Shown here in pieces: positions 1-12,998 of a DNA stretch of 64,000 nucleotides (its first letter is position 1; every line of letters begins with the position of its first letter). The translations under genes were made by a program, and so were the position numbers. The stretch lies in assembly GCF_021347895.1 (NCBI RefSeq), contig NC_067117.1:14045858-14109857 (forward strand), read 5' to 3'. The notes below the pieces were generated by a model. The model was given only the letters and a program-made list of their open reading frames with translations, did no database searches and was not told where the DNA came from. This stretch comes from Acanthochromis polyacanthus. Its lineage: Eukaryota > Chordata > Actinopteri > Pomacentridae.

Positions 1-3000
1 TTTTGAACAGCATAATCCTTTTAAAATACCCTTGCAGTAAAGCACATGTTTTTTTTTAGTAAGTATTGTTGGTGCAAAAAGCTTTGTGCAGCAAATAATA
101 AGGTCAATAATAAAGCAAAATAAAGACACAGATTTTAAATTAAGATAGAAAAAATGTGGCAGCTGAATGACAATTAAGACTCAGTACTTTAAGTCAAAAT
201 TATAAAGAATTAAGTTTGTTATTTCAGCTTTTGGATGCGTAAAGGCAGGCCTGGTATTTTTTTTCTGTGAGAGCAAACAGTACGTCACCGGGAGCAGGTG
301 TGCAGTTTTGAAGAATCTCAGCAAACAGGTAAAGAAATGGGAAGCTAACCTGTAGAAACGTAGATTTGCATGCATGGTTGTGCATATACTGTATGTCTGC
401 ATGAACATAAAGAAAGTAGAGAAAATCTGAAATGGCAGCTTTACAGTCCATTAAGTGAAACTGTTAAATAACAACCCCCTGCTGTCGCACAACCTGTAAT
501 CCTACGCGTGGGAGTGCCCTACATACATGCCTCAACATCTTTTTTTTCCTGTGTATTATCAATAATAATAATGAAGCCTACACATCAACAAAAAGCCCAC
601 ATAATGGTATTGTGATGCCTCAGGCTGATGTGCAGGAAGTGTATGAAGCTGGGGTCGTGTAATTAAGAGAATCAAGAGTTAAAGGCTAAATTCAAATTGA
701 AACAACGTCAAGGTCACTTCTAAAATTAATTTTAATAATTAATGGGAGCTACATAATGTATGTTTTGAATTGGGGGGAAACCTAAAAGTAAATCTGTACA
801 GGTTTACACAAAAAGGGAAAAGATTTCAGTATTTTATGAGGCGAGCTGCTATGGTAAGCAAAGCTTTAAAGATGTATGTAAAGTTACAATATGTGTTGCA
901 TGTAGTGATGCATACATTTGATGTGTGTGTCTTGTGTTCTGTTGTGTAGTTTGTTATTTTTATGATTTTATGGAATTAATCTATAACTTAATTTCAGTAT
1001 TTGAACTTAAAATTCTACGTAATTACTGAAAAAATACAAATACAAAGGGGAAAAAAGGCATAATGACAGTTTTATTCATGTTTAAATGTAATGTCATGAT
1101 TTTATAGTTTACATACAGAAGTGATGATTGTGTAAACACAGTGGCAGTGTTTCATTTAATATGCTGCCTCATAGGAAATCATTGGATTTGTTTGGGTTTT
1201 CAGGGTATGATTTTGCAGTCTTAACCTTTATATTTATATTATGCTGTTAAATTAGCATTTTATATAACATTGTAGGGTCTTTACCATAATGTTTAAATCA
1301 CTTAAGCAAGCTTATATGATGGATAACTCTGAAAGGTCTTAACCTTAATATCTGAACTTGTTGGGTACATTTCTGACTTCTGCACTGAAACTCGCTTTGG
1401 CTTGATGGCTGTTGGCATCTTAAATGTGTTACATAAGTAACAGTGTCCCTGCTTGAGTCCTGGCAGTCAAAAGTTCTTATCAACTGTGACAGTTTTTACT
1501 TCAGCTTCGAGTTCCAGTGCTGAACTGAAGCTGATGTGGTTGTTAGAAGAAACCTGTCTGCCCCCTTGTGGGAAAACATTGGCAGTAACATATAGAGCAG
1601 ACTTGGCAGGCGTAACTACACAAAGGTAGCAAAGACTCACTCAAATTGTAAATTAAATAGATGCTCTGATTTGTTTAGTTACAAGCAGACTGCCTTCTTT
1701 TTAAAACACAGTTGTGTCGCCACTCCTTAACACAAGTATAGAAAATATATAACAAAGGAGTTTTTTGATTGGATAAAAATAAATGTAATTGGACACTGTG
1801 AGGGTTAACAGTATATATTCTGTGTTTTTTCTGCAGTGGCCATGCATCCCACAGTCACAGAAGCCGCACTATAGTATCATTGTATTCCTTGCATAGATAG
1901 TATATACAGCATGGAAGATGTTGTGGATAATTACTGGGTAAAGACATAGGAAATGAACACTGTAGGCTTTCTTTGGTGATTTACTATGCAAACTAACTGT
2001 AAATGTCTGTCAAGAAAGGCTCTCTGGAGGAGGATATGTTCTGGAAAATGTTCCCCTATGACAACTTATAGCTCTATAACAAGATCTGAAGAACAGAAAA
2101 AGTGAACCTTCAACTCTCTTTTGGAATATAAAAACCAGTATGGAGCTGGTTTTATATCTGTAATGGGAATCTTCTTGAACATTTCTTCCCCTCTTATTAA
2201 CCAAAACCATCACAACTATGAACTGCACTTTACACTAAAGATGGATCATAAACTGGTATCTTGATTCTTTACAAAAAACTGTTTCAAAGATCCAGGTGTT
2301 TAAAATCAAGTTTATTTTTACATTATTCACATTTTTATAGTGTTTCAAATATACTAGAAGACAGATCAAGACTGAATTAATCAGTCAATAACATAGCTGA
2401 GTGTTGCACAGTAGCACTGACAATCTCAAAAACACAGATTCAGACCTCTGGAGTTTCATAAGCAACTATAGGAACCAATCCTGTCAGCTTGCTGGACGGG
2501 GTTTATATATTGTTTTTTGAAAATATATGGGTGAATTAACAACAAACAAACAAAAAACTCTTAATTTGTAAGGTTCACCTACAGAAATGAATTGGAGTGG
2601 TTAAATGAACAACTGGCAAGTGACTCCAGGGCATCAATCACTGTGCAGATTTCACTTTTACAGTTTTCTAGGCTCAAACTAGACCTTGACCTGTTGCAGC
2701 TCCTGTTTCAGATGCAGCACTGCACAAATGCAAACAATTTGTTTAAACCTTGCTCTGCATATTCAAACAAGCCGTTCCCTCACTGTCAACAAAGCATTGT
2801 TTTCCTGCCATACTGTCAGTGCACTTACTGCTGGGACACCATGCAATCATACACCACTTATTTGTTTTGTTAAAAAAAAAAAACTTTTTCAAAGCCTACA
2901 CATGGATAAAATCACTTCTTACTGTGTTTTTAATATGCAGTCAGGTGGAAGATCAGATTTATAAAAAGCGCAAAGTTCACCTGCCTTTCTATTTTTTTAA

Positions 3001-3100
3001 ATCATAATCTCTATCTCAAGCGTCATTTTTTAAATCGACTTTGCCCGTCAGATTGGACTCTGACCCCTGCGCAACAGCCGCACCTTTGCTGATAATAGGC
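1..3100. other. AT-rich intergenic DNA, no gene seen
   Basis: No open frame here has convincing protein character, and I see no splice-flanked exon on either strand. The sequence is AT-rich with short homopolymers. It may hold distal regulatory DNA of the next gene, but nothing specific can be supported. Confidence 0.5.
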
Positions 3101-3109
3101 GAGTAGGCT

Positions 3110-3335
3110 TCCTGTTTACTTGATTGGCAGACCGCGCTTCCAATCAGCTTCTTGTACAGGCGAGGAGGCGGAATTTCCGGTACAGTAGTGACAGTGATCC
3201 AACATGGCGCTGACGTCGCTCGTCTGAGAGTGCACTTCAAACCGCTACAAGTTTAGCTATTTTAGGTCGATTTCGGTCGCGGGGAGTTCAGCGGCACAGT
3301 TCAGCGTTTGTAAACTGCAGATAGGCGTTTTGGAA
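3110..3335 (+). promoter_or_regulatory. rbm15 promoter and 5' leader
   Basis: A GC-richer block directly upstream of rbm15. Visible motifs are an inverted CCAAT pair (TGATTGG at 3121-3127 and CCAATCA at 3140-3146, NF-Y type), an ETS-like TTTCCGG near 3175, a YY1-like AACATGGCGC at 3201 and a CRE-like TGACGTCG near 3211. There is no TATA box, which suits a housekeeping promoter. The transcription start is not determined. Confidence 0.6.
3204..3227 (+). other. Short upstream ORF in the rbm15 leader
   Basis: An ATG, in a context that also matches a YY1 site, opens seven codons (M-A-L-T-S-L-V) and a TGA, ending about 110 bases before the rbm15 ATG. It matters for translation only if the transcription start lies upstream of 3204, which I cannot determine. 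Confidence 0.35.
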
Positions 3336-5879
3336 ATGAAGGGCAAGGAGCGATCGCCGGTGAAGAAACGCTCCCGGGCGTTAGATGATAGAGACCGAGG
3401 AGGAAGCTACCCGAGCAGCAAGAAGTCCCTGTCGACGGTCGGCAGCAGCGCGGGCAACGGCTCTGCTCTGAGCGCCTCCTCGTCCAGAAGAAGTTTACAC
3501 GGTGATAAAAGAGACCTTAGGGAGTCAGACGGACATAATTCCTCCAGTCGGACCGGTAGCGGCTACGACTACGGACTTGTTTCGGGGAACAAGCCGCACG
3601 GTGTCGCTGACATCTCCGCGGAAACGTCCAGGTCCGGTTCACGCAGCAACTCGCGGCCTCCGCCAAACCCAGAAAGTGAGTACAAAACTCTAAAAATAAG
3701 TGAACTCGGCTCACAGTTAAACGACGAGGAGATAGAGGACGGACTGTTTCATGAGTTTAAGAAGTTTGGGGACGTGAGTGTTAAAATTACCCGAGAAAAC
3801 GACGAGAGGGTGGCGTTTGTGAACTTCAGGAGGCCCGACGACGCCCGGGCGGCGAAACACGCCCGCGGCAAACTGGTACTGTACGACCGGCCCCTGAAAA
3901 TAGAGACCATCTACATGAACCGACGGAGAAGTCGCTCACCGGTTTCTAAAGACAGTTTTCCCTCAGGACACAGACATCTCCACTCTCAGAGAGCTCTGTC
4001 TCCCTCTGGTTTGGGCTACAGAGACTACCGGCTCCAGCAGCTGGCTCTGGGCCGCCTCCCTCCTCCTCCCCCACCGATTCACCTCAGAGACCTGGAAAGA
4101 GACAGAGACTATTCAGTGTACGAGGCCAGAAGTAGACCCCCGTTCATCTCTGAATGTGCTGTTTACCGTGATGATGACCTGCTGACCCATGAGGACGACC
4201 AGAGGGCGAACAGGACGTTGTTTTTGGGCAACTTGGACATCAGTGTGACAGAGAATGACCTGAGGAGAGCCTTTGACAGGTTTGGAGTGATCACAGAGGT
4301 GGACATAAAGCGACCAGTGAGAGGCCAGAACAACACCTATGGGTTCATCAAGTTTGAGAACCTTGACATGGCTCATCGTGCCAAAGTTGCCATGACAGGG
4401 AAAGTGGTGGGCCACAACCCAATTAAAATTGGATATGGTAAACCTACACCCACGACCAGGCTGTGGGTGGGGGGCCTCGGACCCTGGGTTCCACTTGCCG
4501 CGCTGGCTAAAGAGTTTGACCGCTTTGGCACCATAAGAACTATAGACTACAGGAAGGGTGAGGCGTGGGCGTACATCCAGTATGAAAGCTTGGATGCTGC
4601 ACAGGCTGCATGCAGTCATATGAGAGGCTTCCCTCTCGGTGGCCCTGACAGGAGACTCAGAGTGGACTTTGCAGAGACAGAGCATCGCTACCAGCAGCAG
4701 CAGTACATGCAGCTTCCTCTCCCCCTGCCACACTATGATTTGGTCTCCGAGTCCTTTTCTCACCGCCTTACTGACCCAGTGAGAGTGAGAGAGCGGTCCC
4801 CTCCACTTCCCAGTCGCTACAGAGACAGGGATCTCTACTCCACAGCTGAATGGGCTGGCCTTAGTGTTCACGAGAGGATGCGAGAAGCAGGCTTTGACCC
4901 CATAGACCGTCTGGAGAGGCGTTCTGGTGAGAGCTGGTCGATAGAACGTGAGCGTGAGTTGCAAAGCAGAGATCTAAGCCGCAAAAGGAGACATTTAGAT
5001 GATGGCTGGCGGCCGGAACGCTCACCTGACAGCAACGACTTTAGTAAGCGGCGTCATGGCAACTCATTAGAGCACAGCCCTGGAGGAAGCAGCCGGGATG
5101 GGGGGCGCTACAGTGACCCTGAGCGTCTGTCTCGCTCTAGCAGAACCTCCCCCGGCAGAGAGCGGCCGAGCAGCCATGACACTGGACGTGCAGACAAAAG
5201 AAGAAGAACACTTAGCCCATCTGAGCCAGGCTCTGAGAGGGACCGCAAACGCAAAGCCAGTGACTTATCCAAGAGCCCAACGAGGAAGGAGGAGAGTTCA
5301 GAACGTCCTACCCCCTCCTCTAACTCCTCTTCCTCCAAGTCTGGCCAGCAGTCCACAGGGGGGGAGAAACTGACTCAGACTTGGCAGGGGGTCCTCCTCC
5401 TGAAAAATAGCAGCTTTCCCACCGTGCTGCACCTGCTGGAAGGGGACATGAAGGTGGCTACCGGTCTGCTGGTGGAGGGATCCACAGGGGGGCCAGTGTC
5501 CCAGCTGAAGATCAGCCAACGCCTGCGTCTGGACCAGCCGAAGCTGGATGAAGTCTCCCGTCGCATCAAAGCCGCCAGCTCCAGTGGATACTCCATCCTC
5601 CTGGCCGTGCCCGGGAAATGTGAGGAGAGCGGAGTCCAGGATGCCAGCAGCTCCACCGAAAGACCACTGAAGAACCTGGTTTCCTACTTAAAGCAGAAGG
5701 AGGCGGCTGGCATCATCAGCCTCCCTGTGGGGGGAAGCCACGACAAGGACCAAGGAGGAGTTCTTCACGCTTTCCCCCCATGTGAGTTCTCCAAGCAGTT
5801 TGTGGATTCCTCTGCCAAAGCTTTTGCCAAATCAGAGGACGACTACTTGGTGATGGTCATTATCAGAGGAGCGACATGA
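3336..5879 (+). CDS. rbm15: RNA-binding protein 15 (Spen family), single exon
   Basis: Complete 847-codon frame. The ATG at 3336 is chosen because the product then begins MKGKERSPVK, the conserved RBM15 start; the upstream in-frame TTG at 3330 is not needed. Three RRMs are visible: about residues 114-195 (LKISEL, VAFVNF), 291-370 (RNP2 LFLGNL, RNP1 YGFIKF) and 373-450 (LWVGGL, AWAYIQYE). An arginine/serine-rich region of charged RS and RE repeats follows. A C-terminal SPOC domain covers about 678-847 (TWQGVLLLKNS, VSYLKQK, LHAFPPCEF). Family knowledge: RBM15 is nuclear, brings the WTAP/METTL3 m6A writer to U-rich RNA, and SPOC binds chromatin regulators. The N-terminus and spacing fit RBM15 better than RBM15B. 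The frame ends soon after the DDYLVM motif, with stop TGA. Confidence 0.96.
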   Translation: MKGKERSPVKKRSRALDDRDRGGSYPSSKKSLSTVGSSAGNGSALSASSSRRSLHGDKRDLRESDGHNSSSRTGSGYDYGLVSGNKPHGVADISAETSRSGSRSNSRPPPNPESEYKTLKISELGSQLNDEEIEDGLFHEFKKFGDVSVKITRENDERVAFVNFRRPDDARAAKHARGKLVLYDRPLKIETIYMNRRRSRSPVSKDSFPSGHRHLHSQRALSPSGLGYRDYRLQQLALGRLPPPPPPIHLRDLERDRDYSVYEARSRPPFISECAVYRDDDLLTHEDDQRANRTLFLGNLDISVTENDLRRAFDRFGVITEVDIKRPVRGQNNTYGFIKFENLDMAHRAKVAMTGKVVGHNPIKIGYGKPTPTTRLWVGGLGPWVPLAALAKEFDRFGTIRTIDYRKGEAWAYIQYESLDAAQAACSHMRGFPLGGPDRRLRVDFAETEHRYQQQQYMQLPLPLPHYDLVSESFSHRLTDPVRVRERSPPLPSRYRDRDLYSTAEWAGLSVHERMREAGFDPIDRLERRSGESWSIERERELQSRDLSRKRRHLDDGWRPERSPDSNDFSKRRHGNSLEHSPGGSSRDGGRYSDPERLSRSSRTSPGRERPSSHDTGRADKRRRTLSPSEPGSERDRKRKASDLSKSPTRKEESSERPTPSSNSSSSKSGQQSTGGEKLTQTWQGVLLLKNSSFPTVLHLLEGDMKVATGLLVEGSTGGPVSQLKISQRLRLDQPKLDEVSRRIKAASSSGYSILLAVPGKCEESGVQDASSSTERPLKNLVSYLKQKEAAGIISLPVGGSHDKDQGGVLHAFPPCEFSKQFVDSSAKAFAKSEDDYLVMVIIRGAT

Positions 5880-6047
5880 AAAATGTGCAAATTATACATG
5901 TCTGTCTTTACATTCATCAGCTGTTAAATTGTAAGGTGTTAAAAACAGGAAGAAGTCATGATAACAAAGCAGTATAGGATGAAATGACAGGGTGTTTACT
6001 TTGAGTTCCCCAGCCTGCGTGGTGGCTCATATTTCCATCTTTTGAAG

Positions 6048-6078
<31 letters not shown>

Positions 6079-9000
6079 ATGAAAATCATGCTGAAATATA
6101 TACATTTTGATAAGTTGATGGATTTGATGAAATAATAGAGGGAACATGTTGCCTTCTGCTGATGAGATAAATGCACATTACTTGAAGGGTTCTAAAACTC
6201 ATTGAGAGCAAACGACAGTTCTGTGAGCTATATGTTGCCTTATCTCATTTAATAAGAATCACCGTTGATTTGTATTGTTTCATACATCCTGCCTATTGCA
6301 GAAAAGAAATTTAAAATCCTGAAGCAAGCATTTCACCTTCATTTTATGTACCTGACATAGATTTAATTGGTCAATTTCAACAACACTGTAGTACGATTAA
6401 GGTATTGGTACTGTCAGGCTATGAAGGAATTTAATCAAACTCATGTACATTTTGATTTTCTCTTTTGATTCAGGAATTATATCCATTTGCTCATTCATAA
6501 CTGTATTCCAGATGTGCATATGTATGAGTTTTTGCAGACAATGTAGACATTTTTAACGCTTTGCATTTCAAAGGTTCGTTTCAGCAGCTTTTTTATTTTT
6601 TTGCCAGTTGGACCAGTCATGCTCAAAGCTGCATAAAAACATAAAAAAAACTTGGCAATTCTGTAGACACAAACTTTGTATTAGTTCTGCTGGCATCTGG
6701 CTTTACACAGACGTGTTCATATGTAGTGCTAAAATACATACCAGCACTGAGAGTTAACGTATAATTGACATCCTCATTAACACTCTTTTCTGGGCCACAT
6801 GTGGCTTGGCACAGTTTTTAGTGTGTTCTCACTAAACACTGGTACCAGTTGCACCAATTTGTAGAGGATGGACATAAGCAGCAATTTCTGTGTGTTTTTC
6901 TTATTCCAAGGTGTATCAGGGCTGCATCATATTGCATGATCTTATAAAGCAGCAGAACACAGCGAAATTGTCTCATAAATGCCAAGGTGAAATCCAAAAA
7001 TAGCTTTGTTTGGTCGGACCAAGAGTCCAAAACCTAAAGAGATGTGTTTTTTATAGAAAAATTGAACCGTCAGAATGCATCTTTGTTCTTTTGAAGAGCA
7101 GCTTGATATGTTCTGCTTTAATACTTTTACCACTGATTTAAGTACCCTCCTTTCAGACTTAGTCCACACATTGACAGTTGTTTTTAAGCAGTGTTTTTTT
7201 CTCTGTTGTTCTTAACCCCCCACCCCACCTGAAAATGCAAAAACATACCTGAAGTGTAGTCAAAAGCATGCCAGACCAACAGGAAGCTGTGTAGACTTAA
7301 AGCCAATTTGAAGCTCAAGAAATTCAAATCAAAACTGTATCTGTGACCAAAACACATAGAAAAAGCTGCGTTTTAAATAATACTCATTTGTGGACAGGAC
7401 AGTCTTAACAGAATTTTGCAGAGATGTGTGTTGTAGGGCTGTTAATCTGAATATGTGTTACAGCTTTGCTTTTTGTGTCCATCCTTTCTCTATTGTTTCT
7501 TTGTCATATTGAGTTTGGTTGAACAGTTTTTGATCGATCACATGCTTCTATTATGTCATAATCCGGTAATTACTGCCCCAACAAGGCATGCATTGTTAAA
7601 ATAATGTAACCTATAAATGAAGCCATGCACATCTGTTTTACCTGATCAGGAGTTAAGTAGAAATTGTTGCTGCACCAGGAGTGGACTGATGCGATACAAA
7701 CCTCAGAGGAAATGAGGAGAGAAGGCTGCTCACCAGTGGCCTTACATGCCTTCCTCTGAAAAGACTCTAATGATTGTTTTTCATGCTTTGATTTGAGTAC
7801 TGTGTTTCAAATGGTAACGGAATGATTTGTGCTGTATACTCAGGATATCTGGAGAGAGAAATGGAGAACATCAGTGATCGTGGGCCTAAGAAGTATACCT
7901 AACTGTCAGAAAAACACACAAGTGCAGCATGCACTTGATAGATCTTGTCTTAATAAATTTTCTCTTTCGTGGGAAACACAAGTGCCTCGGAAGACAACTT
8001 TTGTGACCTTTTCTGTTCTTGGAATTGTCTATCAAACTCTAAAGGCTTTCACTTTGACAGCAGGAGCCTTCTCAGCAGAAAGGAGAGGAAGTGTGGAGTC
8101 ACGGGAAGCCTCTCAGTTCTGTGTTTTCATGTTGCTCAACATTTGTGCAGTGACCTCTTTGTGAAGAGCTTTTCATGTGACCTTGAGTCAAATTGAAATT
8201 TGGCAATACTAGAAATACGTTTCCAGCCCATCTGCAAAGGCAAATCTAGAGTCACAGCCTCCCCAGGTATGTGGCTTACTCCTCGGTCACCTCCGTTTGT
8301 GCAGAGGTGTCGCTGAGAACCAGCAGAGGGCTCGACTGAACCGCCGAGTTCTTCCACACCGGGGGTCGCCTCCATCAGACAACGTCTCAGCAGGAGCACG
8401 GCAGCGTTTGATGGCCCTGGGCGTCTCTTTCATCTGGTTCCAGCAGCTCACTGGTGCAAAGTGTGTCGATTCAGCGTCTGCAGCAGCTTGAGAAGGAGCA
8501 GTTTTCATGTGTGTAGTTGCATTTTGTTCTGGCATTGGAGTTTTGAAGAAGAGGAGGCGAAGGTTTGAGACAGTGAGACAGCATCTGCTTTACTTGCCAA
8601 AAATTGGAAAGGAAGCACGGCAGAAGAGAAAAGATTTCCCGTAGAGTCCTGTGCAGGGAATCCTAATCTGTAGTTGAGATGTTGATCAGATTTCTGTACT
8701 TTTGAAAAGATTTTGTGCCAAACTGCTTGTGAAAGCAAAGTGTCCTGCTGTCAGAAGCTGCTGCAGGATGTATCTCATCATCACAGTGCTGCTGCTGCTC
8801 ACCGCTGCTGCTCACCGCTGCTGCTCTCCAAACAAAAAAGGACCGGAGCGGCTACTCTGCAGCCTCTGATGTCCACAAGGTGCCGCGGCTTCCACTGGAG
8901 GTTTCCTGGAGTTGTCTGTGAGTCTCCCTCTGGCTGTACCTGCTTCTGTTCCACAGGTAATGTATGGAGATGACCTCACCAACAAGACAGGGTACGTATT

Positions 9001-9319
9001 GTAATGCTGCAAACTACCATTCACACACTATGGCCTACTTAGAAGTTGGTACAGGTGAACGTGACAAAAAGATTGGCTAAAAATGTCTGTATTTACAAGC
9101 TCGCAGAAAATATCAAATAGTTCATTTTAATACAGTTTGTTTTTGACTGTGAGAGAGAAAAATATTTGAGATTGTGTCTCAAATATTAAGTTTTATCAGC
9201 AAAAGTCAACTTTTGACTCCTTTTTACTGGTCAAGTTTTCCTGTTTGATATATATTGTCATCACCAGCAAATCAGCCATCAGTGACTAATTCAACAAAAA
9301 AGGCAGCTACACAATGAGT
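5880..9319. other. rbm15 3' UTR candidate and spacer, no gene seen
   Basis: AT-rich sequence follows the rbm15 stop, with a T-run at 6048-6074. An AATAAA occurs at 7952-7957, but the true cleavage site is not visible. Open frames near 7.8-9.0 kb have no recognisable domain. A 33-codon ORF from 8768 begins like a signal peptide, but nothing supports it further. Confidence 0.4.
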
Positions 9320-9749
9320 CAGTGGTGGACAAAGTATTCAGACTATGTAAAATGAGGAATACCACATTGTGAAAATATCCTTAATTCTAAAACCGTTAAA
9401 CCGGCACCATGATTACATTTCAAGAGTAAAAGTACCTATAATGCAGATTAGCCCTTCCACCTGTGAATGTGAGTGATTATTACTGATGCACTGACATGTA
9501 AGCAGCATTTAATGTAGCCGTTTGGTGAGCTGCTGGTTTCTGTGACTTTCTAAACTGTTGGTGAATGTAAACAGTAACACCGAATTCGACAAACTTTACT
9601 GTGTACAATTCTAATCTGCAAATTTATTGTACCTGTTAGATAAATATACTTAAGTTTAAAACTAAAGTGTAAATTGGCAGGGAATTGAAGTAGAAGTACT
9701 TCAAGTTTATGGTGACAAACAGTAAGTAGGCACTAAATTTCCTCCACTG
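9320..9749. mobile_element. Old hAT-like non-autonomous element
   Basis: The segment opens with CAGTGGTGG and closes with CCTCCACTG, an 8-of-9 terminal inverted repeat. Inside are the repeated 'AGTAAAAGTAC / AGTAGAAGTACTT' words of a repeat I recall as common in teleosts. No coding capacity is left. I find no 8-bp flanking duplication, so the copy is diverged and the class is tentative. Confidence 0.45.
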
Positions 9750-12320
9750 GTCGTAGGTGAAAGTCAATCAGCAGAGATCTGATAATTGACTGTTATCACT
9801 GTCAGCCCTGAAACACAAAAGGAACCTCATTTATTAACAACAGGCCCAATAGGGTCTGCATCAGTCGCTGACACATTAGCTGCTAACACCAACCGTTCAT
9901 CACACAGTCAGGTATCCAGCATCTAGGAACACTGCACAAGTAAGCAGAAACACATGGGGTGAAGTTAAAAATACAAGACGATAACTTTATTTATTAGGGA
10001 GTTCTTGAAACTATTCAGTTTCCCAAACTTTTCAGTCTGTTGCTCCAGAATAATGGTGCCAGAGACTTGAAAACCCACTAAAGTGGAGGAGACTGAGGTA
10101 TACATATCTGTAGATGCACACAACATGGGCAACCAAACAACCATTATATTGATTTATATTAACTTAATAAAGACTGGTAGCAGAACACATCAAAGCAATT
10201 TGTATGTATAAACTGTGGCACTGAGTAAACATGCAGTGTGGAGGTGTGGCAGACTCAGGTGGCATTTTGTCTGACGCCCAAACTTATAGTTTTATGTTCA
10301 ATAAAACTAAAAGGATAGCTAGGCCCTATGCTTGTCAGTCTGATCTGGGTTTGATTTTGGAGCTTTACATTGACCTGTACCAACTGATGCTGTCTTTAAT
10401 CTGTCATAACCACCTCATTGGGCACGTAGGAACACAGAAAAGCTGAATGCTGATGACATATTTTCTTGCTTTTGCATGGTTTCATTTGAAATTTACCGTG
10501 TTTTACCTTTTATAACAGTTATGGATAGATTATGCTTTTTAAAGATCATTTTTGAATATAATGCTTTCTGGAAATCATTTTGTGTTGCCACTATAGAGTC
10601 TCACAATTCTCCATAGGGTCATGACCCTAAGCTGGCAGTCTGAAAAAAGCTATTTCATTCCAGAAAATAAAATATTTCTTCCTCTTAATTGCACTAGGAG
10701 AAGAGGTTGGGACTGAAAATGTCGACATTTTCACTGGGGACAGAATAGGTTCAGGTGCCCTACAGTATAATCACTAGTCATGGTGGCTGTTAACAGACAG
10801 TGGAATTATCTCATTTGAATAATGAAAGTGGGAGCATACACTGTGTGTCAGATATGTAAAGTTGGTGTTGTAAAGGTTGGATTTGTATTGCTGAGGAGGT
10901 ATTGAGAGCTCAGATTTCTGCTGTGTGAAAGTTAAAGAGAAAGGTCTCTAAGGAATGATGTTATTTGGATATTTCTCAGAAGGAATGCACAGAAACCCTG
11001 AAACTAAAAACAGGAACATGAACTTGTGCTAAGGCTGGAAAATGAGATGAATTACTAGATGTGTTGAGTTTGTACCACAGGATTAAATGGATTTCCTGCA
11101 CCTGTCAGTAGTGCTTTAAATACAACATGATCTCTCAGAAAAGTAGGAAAGCAGCGTTTACTTCACCGGCCTTATTCCAGCTATCAGTCATAACAAGCTA
11201 AAATATGTCTCTCTCTCTGACCCCTCTTTCAGAAAAGCCACTTCAGATTTCCGACATGTTTTCACGCTGTTTATAATTGAAATGTTGAGTTTTTCAGGTC
11301 ATCCACTCGACATGGAGGTAAAGAAGAAAGAAAACATCTCTGCAGTGTGACTGAATGAGCTCTGTGGAGCTTCAGTAAACTCTGAAGTTATGAATCCACT
11401 TGAAAAATTGTTGCTCATTAAAGGAATTCATTAAACAACTATGGGGAACTACTCTGGTGAGTACAAATTAAAAAAACAAAACAAATTTTTTTCACTCATA
11501 TTTTTTTAAATTGCCGTATTTATTGTAAACTGAGTTTGAATAGAGCTTGAATAAAGGCAGATGTTTTTGAAGCACACACATTGACGTTGTGTCTTTTGTC
11601 TCTACAAATGAGTTTGTCAAATGAATCCAGCCACAGATAGCACAGTTTGTCAGCCTCTGGACCCTAATTCTAATAATAACTTACATTTTTTTCCCTCTAA
11701 GTCCATAGAATGGATGACAACAGAAACTCAGAACGTCATTTTGGAAAGGTCAGACCTTACCTGACTTTCACCTCTTATAAAACTGTTAGACACTTGTGAC
11801 TGTGGACAAAGACGCTGAAAAGGGAACATCACGTTAGTTTTAGTGAAGACCATCAAATGAAGGAGCACTTTTCAAATCCTAATTGTCCGCTTCAGTGCAC
11901 TTGGTGTTGCCGACTTGAAAGCATGATAGAGAGAACGACAGACTGGAGCTCTTAAATTCATTATTCAGCTTTTCTAATGGTCCAATGCAACAGTAGAAAG
12001 TTTGTTTACATCAATAGCTTTTTACATATCAATGATAACATTTTCATCTGTAAGATTCTTTAGTTACTGTTTGCATTTGAAAATATCATACCTTATAAGA
12101 AGCATGATGCAGATGTTTGTGTTGAGACAATATATTCATTATTTATTTTAAATGGATACAATATTAAGAGAATTTAAATAGAAAAAGGTGTTCTATGCAG
12201 CAAACTATCAACACATCGCAGCTTGTTTTTATTTTGACTGTGCCTTGAAATTTATTACTGATCTCTGGCCTGAGTTAACTTTAAAATAAATAAATCAGAT
12301 TAAAGATATTAGAAGAAACA
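9750..12320. other. Intergenic spacer, nothing recognised
   Basis: AT-rich, with short unrelated ORFs only. No splice-flanked coding segment or clear repeat boundary was seen. Confidence 0.4.
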
Positions 12321-12322
12321 TA

Positions 12323-12998
12323 TACTGACAGTCAATAGAAACTTTGAGGTAGAAATGTACGCAGAATTCTACTTGTAGGGGGGTTGTAATTATTCATTGT
12401 GGATTTACTGATGATCCAGTGCCCTGGTAGTTGAGATAATGATGAGTTGTCATTTTGTCATGATTCATTGCACATGGGTTGGTCACTTTGCAAAAGTGAA
12501 CCAAATACACACCAAGCAATACTCAGTGAGTATCTGCACAATTTGAGAATGGGTTTTGAAGGCCTATATAAAGACCCAAAAAAGGCCACCATTGTTAGTC
12601 CAGTGAACAGCATCGTGCCGCGTCTATCACATGAACAACGTCTCCGGGCACTGGGTATGGTGGAGGCCGGTTTGAGCTACAGTGATGTAGCCAGGCGTAT
12701 GGGCTGTTCCCAACCCACAATCAGAAGCCTGGTCCAAAGCATGCGCCGACGGATTGCTGCCTGCATCGAAGCAAATGGAGGCCATACTCGGTACTGACTG
12801 TTGTGACTTTGTGTTTGGCAGGTGCTGTTTTCTTTTGTGAAATTCTTTATTTTGAAATCATTCTTGAAACTTTAGATTTTTGTTTCTGTATGCCAATATG
12901 CTAAACAAATGATTCATATGAAGAAAATCCAGTTTCGGGCATCAAAATAAAAATTATGTTGAAAAATATGGTCTCAAAGTTTTCAATGACTGGCAGTG
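12323..12998 (+). mobile_element. Internally deleted Tc1/mariner element
   Basis: Terminal inverted repeats of about 26 bases: the left starts TACTGACAGTCAATAGAAAC, and the right, read in reverse, starts CACTGCCAGTCATTGAAAAC. Each is flanked by TA (12321-12322 and 12999-13000), the Tc1/mariner target duplication. At about 676 bp it is too short for a full element. Its only ORF joins the N-terminal helix-turn-helix of a transposase directly to the last residues of one, so the catalytic core is gone. It could move only with enzyme supplied from elsewhere. Confidence 0.85.
12474..12797 (+). pseudogene. Transposase remnant: HTH fused to C-terminal tail
   Basis: Open from ATG 12474 to the stop at 12797. 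The middle reads as a Tc1/Tc3-type helix-turn-helix (LSHEQRLRALGMVEAGLSY, then a second helix around MGCSQPTIRSLV). It then jumps to RIAACIEANGGHTRY, the usual extreme C-terminus of this transposase family. The DDE region between these parts is missing in frame, so the product, if made, could bind terminal repeats but not cut them. Confidence 0.8.

Noticed and set aside
4113..4964. 283-codon open frame on the minus strand
   Set aside because: It is the antisense shadow of rbm15 coding sequence; the plus frame has clear RRM domains.
8713..8973. Signal-peptide-like ORF (MYLIITVLLLLTAAA) with a donor at 8957
   Set aside because: The leucine run comes from a CTG-rich patch. The frame stops after 33 codons, other frames show no family, and no downstream exon was found.
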